Positions 23,066-34,453 of a DNA stretch of 64,000 bases are shown here, piece by piece (the first letter of the stretch is position 1; each line of letters starts with the position of its first letter). The translations under genes were made by a program, and so were the position numbers. The notes below the pieces were generated by a model. It saw nothing but the letters and a program-made list of their open reading frames with translations. It had not been told where the DNA came from and ran no database searches. This DNA is from Darksidea phi. Lineage: Eukaryota; Ascomycota; Dothideomycetes; Pleosporales; Lentitheciaceae. Where the stretch lies: assembly GCA_030770425.1 (NCBI GenBank), contig JASJFT010000088.1, positions 62,001 through 126,000 of the forward strand, given 5' to 3'.

Positions 23066-25293
23066 TCATCTCGTCTTGATGCGATGGAATATATCCATAA
23101 ACGATATCGCATCTGTACCACCATGTCAGCAACATGTCTCGAGACTAAAGCATGGTTGCATACCCTGCGGTGTCGTAAACGTCAATTGGTACCTGCCAGA
23201 AGGCCCCCTGGGCAGTCTGTACCCCTCACAAAACATGTATGGATGCAGCTCGCGGAACATAACGGTACATTTCCCCACACGCTTCATCCAGCTCTTCCTC
23301 CCAATATACTGAGTGACGAAGGCGGTCCATATGGGTATCGTCTTCATTGGACCACGGCGAGGGGTAGCTTCGAATCTTACGCCGCCCGAGTCCTTGTCAC
23401 GGAAAATTCGGAACGCATGAAGATACGAGTCATCTTGAATCTCACTGTATCGAATCAGTGCCATGGATATACCAATCACTTGTACTACGTCACTCACCCT
23501 CCGAACTCTTCCTTCTCTCCTGGTTGGAAGTAATCTTCGAGACCTGGCGGTGCCTGGACATCATCCTGCCGTTTCAGCGCCACTAGGGTACAGTAGAACA
23601 GTACCATTCCTGGGAATGTTAGCTTCGTCCGACCCAATCTTTCCGAGACGCATACTCTCGTATAGGGTGAACCTTAAGTTGGCCCAAAGGTCTAACTGGC
23701 CGTCCTGGCGATTGACACGACAGAGCTGTAGGCAGGATTCAGTGCGCAACACTTTCAGCCCAGTGAGAGGAAAGCAGTATCTCATCCTTCGTCCGTTAGG
23801 ATCCAATGTTAGAAAGAGGATCCTTGCTCGGTTATCTTCAGTTCTCCAGTAGAGCCTAACCCACACGTTGGTCGCCTCAAAAGGCCTGTGGCCGTCAGCG
23901 AAATCTTTAAGAGCAATAAATGATCCTACATCTCAAGCACCTTCTGGAAGCCATCGCTGTCTAGCAGCTCGATCGCCTGCGGCTCATCTCTACCGAGACA
24001 TTTTGTCCTAGACTGCATCAGTCATGTACATTACGCGGCAAGGGATTGCTTACGGGTGACCAAGGATCTGAAACGGCGTCGAGGAATGTCTGCCATCAAA
24101 GATCTTCATCGCCCAGTGAGCTACTGGCGCCCCGGAATCATTTGATTGTGTAGAGTAAGACTGCGATGATGCGTTCGAAAAAGTGGGTGAATGAGGCACC
24201 TCTGGCACAACCGGTGGAATGAATGGTATTTCTCCATATGGCATTGGTGACCGTGGTGGAAGTGGTGGAGGCGGTGGGGGTGGATAAGCTCGACCTGGGG
24301 GGGGAGGCGTGTGAGCATATGCAATTGGAGGCGGAGGGGCGTATGGTTGGGCTGGTGGTGGAATTGGATGGCCGTATATATTTGGGTACGTTTGAAAACG
24401 TTCGACGTGTGGTCTCGGGGGGGCAGATGGAGGATGCGGTTGAGGTGTCCGAGGCGCTACTTCACCGACTATTAGTCTTTATGCCGATATTCCAGGGTTG
24501 GACTCAAAGACGTCGCATTTTGGAGAGAGCATAAGTGCTAAAACCGGGCATCTACAAACAGTGCCCGTTGTGTGAAAGACAAACATCATATGGATATAGG
24601 AAACGGAGAACCCAAGGTGCGCCGGTACACAGAGTGAACAACCTAATGCTGCAGCAAAACGGCTTGCGAAAGTAGTAGACAAAGATGCCACAGAGGAAGT
24701 AGACTTACCGTGTGATACCCCAATCCTACTGAAGTAGTCTTCTATGGGTTCCTGCTTCTTCAATAATTTCGACAACCGAATCCGAACGATATCGACCTCG
24801 TCGTCTACATGGTTGCTTCTCATTGTTAGACACAGCAACCACAACCTCAGTCCACGTACCCTTTCAGGATATCCTGCATCCCCTGCAAGTATGTTCTGTA
24901 CATTCCCAAGCGTACGGGGAGACTGAGCCCTTGGGCGTTCAGATCGGCACAAGAATCCTCCCAAATCTGCGCGTATGGCGGGGTACCCGGAAAGGCACCA
25001 GGAGCCTGTCGTCTGTTTTTAGATTTGCTGAACATGTTGCGAACACTTTCGAGCGTATAGCCCAAGCTCGGAAGACATGTCTCTAGATCCCGTAGAATCC
25101 GACCAGCATATCTCCCGAAGCGAGATAGCTCGAGGTCCTCGTGTAGCACGTGGAGAGCGCTCGAAATGGCGAAAAGTTCGGCAATATCTCCTGTGATGTC
25201 CTTGGAATACTGCGGAATTTCGCCTAGAAAGATGTGGAGGCCGGAAGCCGTATCTTCGGCCTCTTTGGCGTAGTCAAGGAGCCTCCAATCCAT
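23066..25293 (-). CDS. Fungal protein of unknown function, helical N-terminus and proline-rich middle
   Basis: Not recognised as a named family. Eight exons (minus): 25293-24861, 24804-24709, 24459-24054, 24007-23930, 23885-23656, 23609-23498, 23444-23164, 23112-23066, giving 560 residues with frame kept at every junction. The N-terminal about 145 residues are alpha-helical (DYAKEAEDTASGLHIFLGEI), somewhat like N-terminal helical domains of fungal signalling proteins. Residues about 178-300 are very rich in proline and tyrosine (PPPPPPLPPRSP), a likely SH3- or profilin-binding stretch. The C-terminal half is beta-rich with regular aromatic residues (WVRLYWR, RYCFPLTGLKVLR, GRYQLTFTTPQ), which may be a PH-like fold. 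This is inference. The intron at 24708-24460 (249 nt) is long for this region and is the least certain. A cytoskeletal or signalling adaptor is possible but unproven. Confidence 0.8.
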
Positions 25294-26443
25294 GGTGGAT
25301 CTCGTGATCTAGTCTGTGTGCTGCCAAGGGAGAGAGCTACGGCGTACGCATGCTTTGGAGAGTGAAAGAGGGCGAAAGGATGCGAAAAAAGGCGCGCTCT
25401 GGGACAAGGCTGGATAACGAGCGTCTGGTGTTGGTTCTAGTGTTGTGCGCCTTGAAGGAGAGCCGGCTTGACGTGTTCAGCAGCAGCAACAGGCAAGCCG
25501 CCGCAGACCAATAGATTATGCCGACGGAAACCCTGTACGAATCTGCACCTCGTCGGCAGCCGTCCTTCCTTTCTCCTTCTCTTCACGATTTGTTTGTGGT
25601 TTTTTTGGCCCCCAAATTGAAAGAATTTTACCTTGCAGTGGGCCACTTTTCTCATGCGAGGTGGTCGCACTTTGAGACGAAATGGCGAAGTTGCCGACAG
25701 CTGGAAGCGAGATCAATTTAGCAGCCCCCGGGGGACGGCGTACGGCGTGCAGCACAGTCGGTTCGGGCGGAATGCATCACATATTGTTGACCGTAAGTCC
25801 TGGCCACAGATGGATGGCGGCCTGCACGTCTGCCGAGTCCTGCTGTAGTCTGCCGTCTAGTCGTCCGATTGCCTACGGAGACGAGCTTCTGCCTAAACCG
25901 CCAACGCAGCGACATGGCTAGTCCTGTATGGTAAGCGAGAAGCTGTCTGAACGACGGAAAGCAACTCATTTAGAGCTGCTCGATGACATCCGAGGACCAT
26001 CCTGCATCTCAGTCAACCATCGTGGTTGGGTAGAGGCCGCGATGCATAATGCATCCGCTAGGCAGCAACGCCCGGTCCACGACTGTCTCAAACATCCTCA
26101 CGTCCAGACACTGGGAAGTGCGAAGAGTCACAAAGCGAGTCGAAGTGATGTATGTTTCAACGTGTGCTCGTTGACGGGCCCGACTTTATATGGGGAGGAA
26201 AGAGAGCGCGAGGCTGTGCCTCACTTTTGGGTGCATCACTAGGCTCCCTAGCAGTCACCCAACCGCCCTGATAATCGCTTCTAAGGCATCAATCAAGCCA
26301 GGGGTTACACGTCCGTCCGTCCAACATAAGGAACACGCCGTCAAGCTTCATTGAAGAACCCCAGCCTGCGGAAAAGGCGGCCTCTTGCTTCTCAGCCCCT
26401 TTGCTCGGATATATTGCCATGTAGCGCTTGAAGGCTTAGTGCA
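25294..26443. other. Intergenic region between unknown gene and riboflavin synthase
   Basis: About 1.15 kb. It should hold the promoter of the unknown minus-strand gene and the 3' end of riboflavin synthase. Several frames of 60-104 codons occur on both strands (for example 25928-26242 plus) but show no domains, no intron structure and irregular composition. No gene called. Confidence 0.5.
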
Positions 26444-27256
26444 CTACCTGCCCAGCGCCTTGAGTCTCCCGTCCACCAGCTTGTTCACCATCTTCTCGAG
26501 GATGGCAAACTCGCCATTTGCAGTGCCCTCAAAGTACCCGGCCACACTTTTCTCCACGTACTTGCCAACCTGATCAACCTCTACATTGACGTCTTCTCCC
26601 GTCTGCTTAGCTGCCGTCACCACCTTCCCCTGTGTATAGGCGATCAACATGACCTCCCACCAGCCCTCCGGGCCGTCTTGCACTTTGGTCACCGTCAAGC
26701 TCGCTCCATCGATCGTGACGTAGCCCTTCTCGACAATATATCGGAGGACAGCGGCGTCTCGCGGCTTGAAGCGGAAGGTAAGCGCGTTACCATCGGGCGT
26801 GACAGATACAATCGAGGCGGTCGTATCGACGTGTCCCTGAACAAAGTGGCCGCCCATTCGCGTCGACGCAGAGACGGCGCGCTCGAGGTTGACGGTTGAG
26901 CCTCGCTTCAAGGATCCTAGGTTGGTTCTGCGCAGTGTTTCGGGGGCGACGCCAACCTTGAAGGACGACTCGTCGAATTGTGTCACGGTTAGACATGTTC
27001 CTGTGGTAGCGTTAGAATATGCGAGTTAGCCTACCGGGAGATTGCTACCATTAACGCTGATGCTATCTCCCAGGTTCGCGTCACCCAGGATATCTTGCGC
27101 GTCTGAAATTGTCAAAGACGTTCCGCCACCTCCGCTCGCCGTCTTGTCAAGCTCCTCGAGGGCCGACACAGCTAGCCATCGTCAGTTTGGACCACGATGG
27201 ATGCACTTCCCAACGTATGCCTTACTCCCTATTGTCTCAACAAGCCCGGTAAACAT
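26444..27256 (-). CDS. rib5: Riboflavin synthase
   Basis: Last enzyme of riboflavin synthesis; it dismutates two 6,7-dimethyl-8-ribityllumazine molecules to riboflavin. 236 residues, three exons (minus): 27256-27226, 27171-27049, 27000-26444. The first exon has only ten full codons and gives the signature MFTGLVETIG. The protein has two lumazine-binding repeats: repeat 1 with SISVNGTCLTVTQFD and repeat 2 with GYVTIDGASLTVTKV, each preceded by its own glycine-rich strand (MGGHFVQGHVD in the linker). Length matches the family. Cytosolic, working as a trimer in homologues. It is divergently arranged with the CoA-transferase gene, only 116 bases apart, so a shared promoter is likely. Confidence 0.96.
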
Positions 27257-27372
27257 CGTGGAGTGATGGAGGAAGAAAGCGCGGTGGGGTACGAGAAGCC
27301 TCGGCAACGCAAATGGCGGGGATCTTTCAGCCATCTACAAATCCCCATCTTTCACTCTTCACACTCCGCACC

Positions 27373-29110
27373 ATGGCGGGACTGATGAGGGTCTCGAGAC
27401 GCGCCTTCATGGCTTCAGCGAGAAGCTGCGGAGCCAATTGGCACGCATATACTCATAAAGGACGGCTGACGACAGCATCAAACGGGGATGCAGCTTCACT
27501 GCCTTTGGCCGGAGTCAAGGTGCTTGACATGACGCGGGTACTTGCGGGCGTATGTAAAAGCTATCGAGATGACTTTCTTGCAGACCGTTTGTAACGCGAA
27601 CATAGCCATATTGCACGCAAATATTAGGTGATCTTGGGTATGCAACGGAGCACCCTGTACGAACCAACACTCTGAGTTGGCAAGCTCGGGGGCATCTGCT
27701 GATAGCGTGGCAGAGCGGACGTTATCAAGATTGAACACCCAACTCGGGGGGACGACACGAGAGCCTGGGGTCCACCGTATGCCAAATACACTCAAGGAGC
27801 GCACATGGACGGCCCGGGAGAAAGCGCATATTATTTGGCGGTAAGCTTTCGGCGGGCACGGGTGCTGAAAGGCCATTGATAGACTACAGGTGAACCGCAA
27901 CAAAAGGTCTCTAGGCCTCTCTTTTGCGCATCCCGCCGGCGTCAATATCCTACACCAACTGGTGAAAGAATGCGACGTACTTGTCGAAAACTACCTTCCT
28001 GGGTCGCTGGCGAAATATGCTATGGATTATGCTACGGTCTCGACGCTCAATCCCGGGCTAGTCTATGCTAGTATTACAGGATATGGGCAAACAGGGCCGT
28101 ATAGAGATCGAGCCGGCTATGATGTGATGGTGGAAGCGTAAGTCTGCAGGAGCTTCAAGTGTTGTAGATATTGACGGATCGAAGTGAAATGGGTCTGATG
28201 CACATCACCGGTGCCCGAGATGGTCCGCCAGTTAAGGTCGGTGTCGCTGTGACCGATCTCACAACCGGCCTATACACTTCCAATTCCATCATGGCAGCAT
28301 TGCTGGGTCGCATCAAATCCGGCAAAGGCCAGCACATTGATGTCGCGCTCAGCGACTGCCAGGTTGCTACTCTCGCGAACATCGCCAGCTCCGCCCTCAT
28401 CAGCGGCCAGAAGGACTCTGGTAGATGGGGTACATCACATCGTCAGTTGCTTCTATCCAGAATAATATGCACAGGTTCCACGCTCACATTTGATAGCATC
28501 GATCGTGCCTTACAAAGCCTTCAAAACCGCTGACGGGGATATCCTACTTGGGGGTGGCAACGATCGCCTGTACGGCATTCTTTGCACAAGTATCGGCAAA
28601 CCGGAATGGGTAACGGACGAGAGGTTCAAGACGAATGCTCTACGCGTCAAGCATCGGGACACTTTAGAGGAACTAATCGAGGGCGAAACGAGAAAGAAGA
28701 CTACCCAAGAGTGGCTAGATGTCCTGGAGGGCTGTGGCATGCGTGAGTGCATCAGTCGGACCTAGGATTTTGTGCAGTTTTACTGACGCGCAGAAGCTTA
28801 CGCTGCTATCAACGATGTCCAGGCAACCCTGAGTCATGAGCACGGTACGATGGCCGCCAGAGGTTAATGAGTAACAGTATCGCTAATGGGCTGCGCAGTG
28901 CTTGCTCGTGGAATGGTACAGGAGATTGAACACCCGTCATGCGGACCTATCAAGCTAGTCAATACTCCAGTGAAATATTCAGAATCGAAACCAGGCATCA
29001 GAACACCACCGCCGACTCTTGGCCAACACACAGATGAGATCTTGCGGGACATTCTGAAGATGACAGAGACGGATATCGGAGACCTGCGAAGTGAAGGGGT
29101 TATAGCATAG
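27373..29110 (+). CDS. Class III (CaiB/BaiF) CoA-transferase, probably mitochondrial
   Basis: Moves coenzyme A between carboxylic acids; closest in style to succinate-hydroxymethylglutarate CoA-transferase (SUGCT). 448 residues from eight exons: 27373-27549, 27606-27637, 27714-27840, 27890-28137, 28185-28441, 28497-28742, 28797-28844, 28899-29110. The second exon is only 32 nt. The start is rich in Arg, Ser and Ala without acids (MAGLMRVSRRAFMASARSC), a good mitochondrial import signal. Seen: core LDMTRVLAGPYCTQILGDLG, IKIEHP, VNRNKRSLGLSF, ENYLPGSL, SITGYGQTGPYRDRAGYD, where the last Asp fits the catalytic nucleophile that carries the acyl-CoA. Also GKGQHIDVALSDC and LGGGNDRLY. All parts needed for activity look present. 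Exact substrate pair unknown. Confidence 0.92.
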
Positions 29111-29372
29111 AGCCGAAATATATACATGTAACTGGAAAGATGAAGCTGATTTGCACCATGCGAGCAGGTCATCTAGAAAACGGAAGGGGTCGTTGAGTTC
29201 TGAGTGATGCATCGCGCTTCCCTATTGGCGCGCCCCAGCCGCTAAAATCGTGCGAAGGCGGATTCGAGATCAGCAAACTCCCCCAACCAACATTTGAACC
29301 TTCACGGTCGCTTAAAGAGCGCAATCGCCCAAGCCGTTGATAGCGACACTGTCGCAACACTTGTCTAAATCA

Positions 29373-30963
29373 ATGGATCCCACAAAACCCGATCCGGACG
29401 ACGCCACTGCGTTCAATCTGCCTCCAAACCTCGTGCAACCCGGTCCGAGAGCGCCAATCCCACCCGCACCATGGGCGTCGCAAACCACAACATTCCCCGC
29501 ATCAAACAGCGATAGTCCCTCCTTCCCTCAATTTTCGGCAGCTACAGCTGAGATTCTCAAGAGGTTACAGGCGAACCAGGGCAATGCGACAGGGACACCA
29601 GCCTTTGAAGCGAAGAGGGCAGAGGTGCTACAGAACTATGTTACAAGCGATAAGCTGCCCACGCCTCCACCGGTTGCGAGCGCGGGGAGGAGGGGGAGAG
29701 GCGGGAGAGTGGGGACGCCGAGTGCGCTGAAGGGAGAGGCTGGTGTGTCCTCCGTGGGGAGTACGCCGGCTTCTGGGAGGGGATCTGGGAGGGGACGGGG
29801 ACGTGGGAGGGGCGGTGGAAGGGGTGGGAAGAGGAAGAGGGCTGAGAGTGTGGACAGCGATGTGAGCGTTGACTTTGTCCTGGAGGTGCGGCGCAACAGC
29901 ATTCTAACATATTGCAGGACGACTCAGATATTTCTTCCTCATACACACCGCTACCCACGCGAACAAAATCCGGTCGCAATGTGAACAAGCCCGTCGCTTT
30001 CGTACCTACGATACCGGAACCAACAGCTAGCGTCAAGCGGCGGAGATCAACAAAGACGATTCTGGCGGCGCAGTGCAAGATCTGCCACCGGGGTACCGAC
30101 CCGAGCAACAATAGAATAGTGTTCTGTGATGTTTGCACTACGGCGTACCATCAGTACTGTCATGACCCCCCCATCGATAACGAGGTGGTGAATGTGCTGG
30201 AGAAGGAGTGGTTGTGTGGACCGTGTGATAGGTCGAAGCGGCATGTCATTGAGGGCACAGACGGTCTAGTTGCGGCCGAGGGCCTGTCAATTGACCAAGT
30301 ACGTCCCTTGCCCTCCAGAAAAAGTTTTCGATCACTAACACCACGTAGAAACGAGCATACTTTACAACCCTCTCTCAATCACGTCTGGTATCACTTCTCC
30401 TCAACGCCACCATCCGTCACCCGGAGCTTCCCATCTTCCCACCAAACGTGCAAGACCTTATTCCGGAAACTAGCACATCTACACCCATGGCAGCAAACAA
30501 ACCACCACACTCAAATCCCCCACCACAGCCGCCAACACCGCGACAAACACAGTCCGTCCTATCCCCACCCAATGGCCACAACTCCACAAGCGGAACATCA
30601 GACATGGACCCCGCAGAAGCCCAACTCGTTGGCGAGAGAAATCGTTCTACCCTCCCCTTCCCTCCCAAACGCCAACTCGTCAACAACCCTGTCCAAATAC
30701 TCTCCTCGGCTACTCCTCCCACAAATAATGCTGGCGACCAACTCGACGACTACGATGACGGCTACGACACCGACCCCCCGGCACACTACCCCAAGCCCGG
30801 CCATGGCCTTGCACGTACGCTCCGCCCCGACAGCGAAGACCTAGGCTGGCTCGTCGACGATAATTTTGAAGTTTTCAGTCATGGGTGGAAGGGTGATGGG
30901 AGTGGAGTTGGTGCTGATGGCACGTTTACGGGGATGGAGGGTGTCGAGAGTGGGAAGGTTTAG
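29373..30963 (+). CDS. PHD-finger protein with Arg/Gly-rich stretch, probable chromatin factor
   Basis: Nuclear protein of 502 residues; exons 29373-29885, 29918-30298, 30349-30963 (introns 32 and 50 nt). The first half is disordered and contains a Gly/Arg run (SGRGSGRGRGRGRGGGRGG, near residues 135-160) followed by GKRKRAES, which works as an RGG/AT-hook-like and nuclear-localisation segment. A complete PHD zinc finger follows: CKIC, CDVC, then HQYC and CGPC in Cys4-His-Cys3 order (about residues 215-270). PHD fingers of this kind usually read histone H3 tails. A conserved helix after it (YFTTLSQSRLVSLLLNAT) precedes a long disordered tail ending with acidic DDYDDGYDTD. Possible part of a histone deacetylase or methyltransferase complex; the specific complex is not known. 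The first 32-nt intron is unusually short; GTGCGG is a weak donor. Confidence 0.86.
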
Positions 30964-31592
30964 GAAGCTGGCACGGGCAAGGATACTGGAACCGTGATTG
31001 TGGGTAGCAAGAAGAAGAACGATGATGAAAGGAAAACGGTTAGATTTCAAGTTGGGGACGTTGTTGGGAAGGGGGAGCAGAGAAGGGAAGACGGCAGTGA
31101 GAGTAGAGCTTTCCAAGATAGGAGTAGCCACGTGTATGAGTGAGAAGAGGATATGCTCAAGTCTGCCGGTAGCATTGATAACCGGATCAGTATCCGGCGG
31201 TATACATCAGTCATACCGTTTACGCGACACGCGCAAAAACTCCTAATGTTAATGTTTCAACGTCTCACCGATGGACTCGACACAGCGTATCCACTATCAA
31301 GTGTGATAATGCAGGTTCTATTCCAGCTCCCTTGTCAGGAAGCTACTCCAGGGACACACCAACTAAAACAGGGCTCCGTTCCCAATGCTGGGGGTATATA
31401 ATGCTTTAACAAACCCTTCAATTCTGCCGATAACCATCTCTTATACAATTGAAATGCTGCCAGACGCCGGTACATACGACCCAGAGACTGCATGGAGGGT
31501 ATTATAGGTGATGCAAGACCCTTAAAAAACGTGTAAACGAGAACAAAGAGAGACAACCGCAACGCAGCAGCCCAACCGAGACCGGCCCAAGC
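30964..31592. other. Convergent 3' region between PHD gene and brf1
   Basis: A 629-base gap between two stop codons. It should contain both 3' UTRs. No domain-bearing frame or RNA gene recognised. Confidence 0.5.
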
Positions 31593-33917
31593 TCAGAAGT
31601 CATCGTAATTATAGCTTTCGTCGAAACCTTCGTCAAAGTCCTCTGCATAGTTAGCCTCCAGATCTTCCTCTTCTTCCGGATACTGCTGGTCCTCTTCTTC
31701 GTACTCGCCCTCGGCATCTTCATCCTCTTCGATGGTCTCTTCAACCTGAGCAGCCGGCACTGCCAGTGCAGGTTCTTGCTGGCCTGCGAACGCAGCAGGA
31801 CTCGCACCCAGCCCGCTCCCTTGAGGTGTGGGACCCTCAGGGAATAGCTCTTTCAGCTTTTCGTAGTCGATGGCGTTACTGAAGTGTTTAGCGCGCTTCT
31901 TTATCATCTTCTGCGCTGCCTCTGCGGCGCTAACATCAGTCTGTCCTTCAAGGACCGAACCATCGCCCATTCGATTGACTTTCCGTTTGTGCTTTACTTT
32001 TGGTGGTTTCCCCTGCGCTTCTTCGAGGGCTTTGGCCAGCACTTTTTGTTGCTGAATGCGGAGCCAGTCTTCGTTGTTGGTGACCCTAAAAGGTGAAGAT
32101 ACGATCAGAAAGTGTCTCAGAAAGGGCTATATGTACCCAGATTTAGGTCTACATACCAGATCCGTTCCTTGAGAGCGACTACGTACAAGTTAGCGATATC
32201 TCAGATCTGACTTTGTACATCGGAGTTACAAACCTTCTCGGGGATTGAGCAAGCATGTTGCTACGTCCGGGTCGTCTTCAAATTCTTCTTCGCCAATGTC
32301 GGGATCGTTGTTGATATTGGCATCGGGCATGTGAAGCTGTGCGAGCTGTCGCGCGCGGTGACCGGCTCGGACGAGAACTTCGTGGTTCTCATTCTGCTCA
32401 AATTCTTTGAATGTCACATAATAGTCCTTGACGGTTTGTGTGATCTCGTCCTCGATCTCCGCTTCAATCTCGAGGTCTTCATCCGGAATAATGATGGGCT
32501 TGGTCTTCTTAGGTGGCCGACCCCTTTTTTTAGGAACAATAATCTCCTCCTCGTCTAGGTCCAGGTCACCGCCGTCGTTCGCTTGAGCAAGGGCATCAAG
32601 AGCAGCTTCGGAATCCGCTGCTAGTGCTTCGACATCGGGAATCGCCGAGCCCTCTGGTAGGTCATTATCCGTGGCTTGGAATGTGACTGCCTTGGCTTTT
32701 CCTTTGTCCAGCTTCTGTTTCTTGTTACTACGCGTAGAACGCTTTGTCTTCTTCTTGCTGGGACCTGCTTGCGACGAAGGGCCGCCGTCTTGGTGCTCAT
32801 CGTCTCCATGCTCAGCCTCGGCGTCCACTTGCAGCTCTTCGGCAGCCTTTCGCTTTCGCTCTTCTGCTCGCTGTTCTTTTTCGGTGCGCTTGTAAACGGC
32901 AGGCGGCTGGGTCTTGACCTTCAGCTGCTGCCCGTATTTTCTAAACTGGTCCACGGTCAAGGCGGAGCTAGGGGTACGTTTATATTCGTACAGACGCGAA
33001 TTAATAGTTGTGTCGGCGACCTTGACAACGTAGACGACCTCTCGAACGGTGCGGCGGAAGTTGTTCATGCGGGCGGCGAGGATGATGCAGGCTCCACACA
33101 GGCCTGCGGGGTTGCGTCCTTGTACCATCCAGTCACGCCTCATTCGCCTCAATAGCTTGCAAGCGTCGTTGGCAACTCGGTGCGAGTCGTCGCCAAATTC
33201 GAGTTTGCGACAGAACTTGAGCATGAGGGGCTCGATTTCCTGCACGGCCCTGTTGCCGGCAAGCTGGGCAGGGTCGGTCTCCATGATGGTCTTGCAGAAC
33301 TGCTTGTACGTATCGCCGAGGGCCCAGACATTGCACATGACCTTTTCCGAGAGGTCCATGAGCATCACCGTATTCTCGGGCTGCTTACGAGCGGCCAGGT
33401 ATAAGGCAACGGCGGCGACGTTTCTGACGCGGCGGCCTTGTACGAAGTTGTGATTCAGGGCAAGCCTGTACCAGGACATGGCATTTGCCTTGATAGCGTC
33501 GGACAGGTGGAGAGCGGCGCCCAATGCTTTGATCTCTTCCGCTCCACGTTTTTCCGTGTGTACCCTGCTCTCAACGCTGTTGATTCCGCGCACGTTGGCT
33601 CCCATGGTGTTAGCATAGCGCTGGTTCTCTGCCACGAAACCGCCCTGGACAACGGCTGCTCCAGCAGCATTCTCGCCGAAGGTGACTTCTGCGACGATGT
33701 TGGTATCATTCAGCACCGAGCCGCAGTTGTAGCAGACTGTATGGCCGTCATCTGAGCTGATGTTGGGCGAACTGCAGCAGTTCCGGGTCGGAGCTTGGAC
33801 GGGCGGGGGTGCGGGCGGCGTGCTGCGTTTCGCCTGGTAGGGGGGGTGCTTGGATCGCGGGTCGTTGATGGAGCTGAGACGCTCGCGCCGTCTCCCGAAG
33901 TTGACGGGGCCGGGCAT
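31593..33917 (-). CDS. brf1: TFIIIB subunit Brf1 (RNA polymerase III initiation factor)
   Basis: TFIIB-related factor that bridges TBP and RNA polymerase III at tRNA and 5S genes. 732 residues, exons (minus) 33917-32234, 32178-32157, 32085-31593; the middle exon is 22 nt. Seen: N-terminal zinc ribbon (NCCSSPN...CYNCGSVLND, about residues 47-69), in which the first two Cys are adjacent; then NIVAEVTFGE. Two cyclin-like repeats follow: VQGRRVRNVAAVALYLAARK (repeat 1) and GLCGACIILAARMNNFRRT (repeat 2). After a basic, acidic-patched linker with KKRGRPPKKTK, the Brf1-specific C-terminal TBP-binding domain is visible (LKERIWVTNNEDWL, AKHFSNAIDYEKLKELF), ending in a strongly acidic tail. Nuclear; essential in yeast. 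Divergent from the acidic-protein gene at 34454. Confidence 0.95.
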
Positions 33918-34453
33918 AGTGGCGGACGGTAGGATTTCGCGTCAAAGAAAAAAGCCAAGTACGAGAACGTGAACGAGGACGAGTTTGGTGTTCAATGTTC
34001 CTGCAGGCGGGGGTGGAGACGCTAGCATGGGCCGGGGAAATAGGCTAGCCGCTTTTGGACATACGCGCGCGACGACGACGACGGTGAAAGGTGGAGCGTG
34101 CAAACACACATGTGCACGGTAGAGCACGCAAACACGCATGTGTGCACGGTAGAGCATGCATGTTGGATGGCAACACCTCCCCACCCGGCCGGCGAGCGCA
34201 CCGTTCCTGCAGCCCTGCACTGCGGCTGATGAATGCGGACACCTCTTGCGCGTCCCATTGGCCGGATGATGCCGTCGTCCTCGCCCCCAGGCGTCCCTTG
34301 CTCTCGGCCTGGGTGGCTGGGAGCCTGGAGATGGGTCCTTCCACCGGTCCCCTCCCCGTCGCTCCAAAGCTTACCTCCCAGCCCATCTCCGACTTCACTC
34401 CCTACACTCTCTCCTTACTCCATCAGCACATCTACTCCATCAAACCGCCCACC
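33918..34453. promoter_or_regulatory. Divergent promoter region, brf1 and acidic protein gene
   Basis: A 536-base region between divergent genes. It contains the imperfect tandem repeat at 34094-34162 (listed separately) and a pyrimidine-rich run just before the plus-strand start. No other recognised site. Confidence 0.45.
34094..34162. repeat. Imperfect tandem repeat with CATGTG-type core
   Basis: Two nearly identical units of 28 and 30 bases (34094-34121 and 34122-34151) followed by a third partial unit to about 34162. Each unit contains GCAAACAC then a palindromic CACATGTG or GCATGTGTGC core and GCACGGTAGAGCA. The core resembles an E-box-like site for bHLH factors. A regulatory role is inferred from position only. 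Confidence 0.7.

Noticed and set aside
24223..24534. Plus-strand open frame over the proline-rich segment
   Set aside because: A shadow of the low-complexity proline-coding repeats of the minus-strand gene; rich in Gly/Val by antisense composition.
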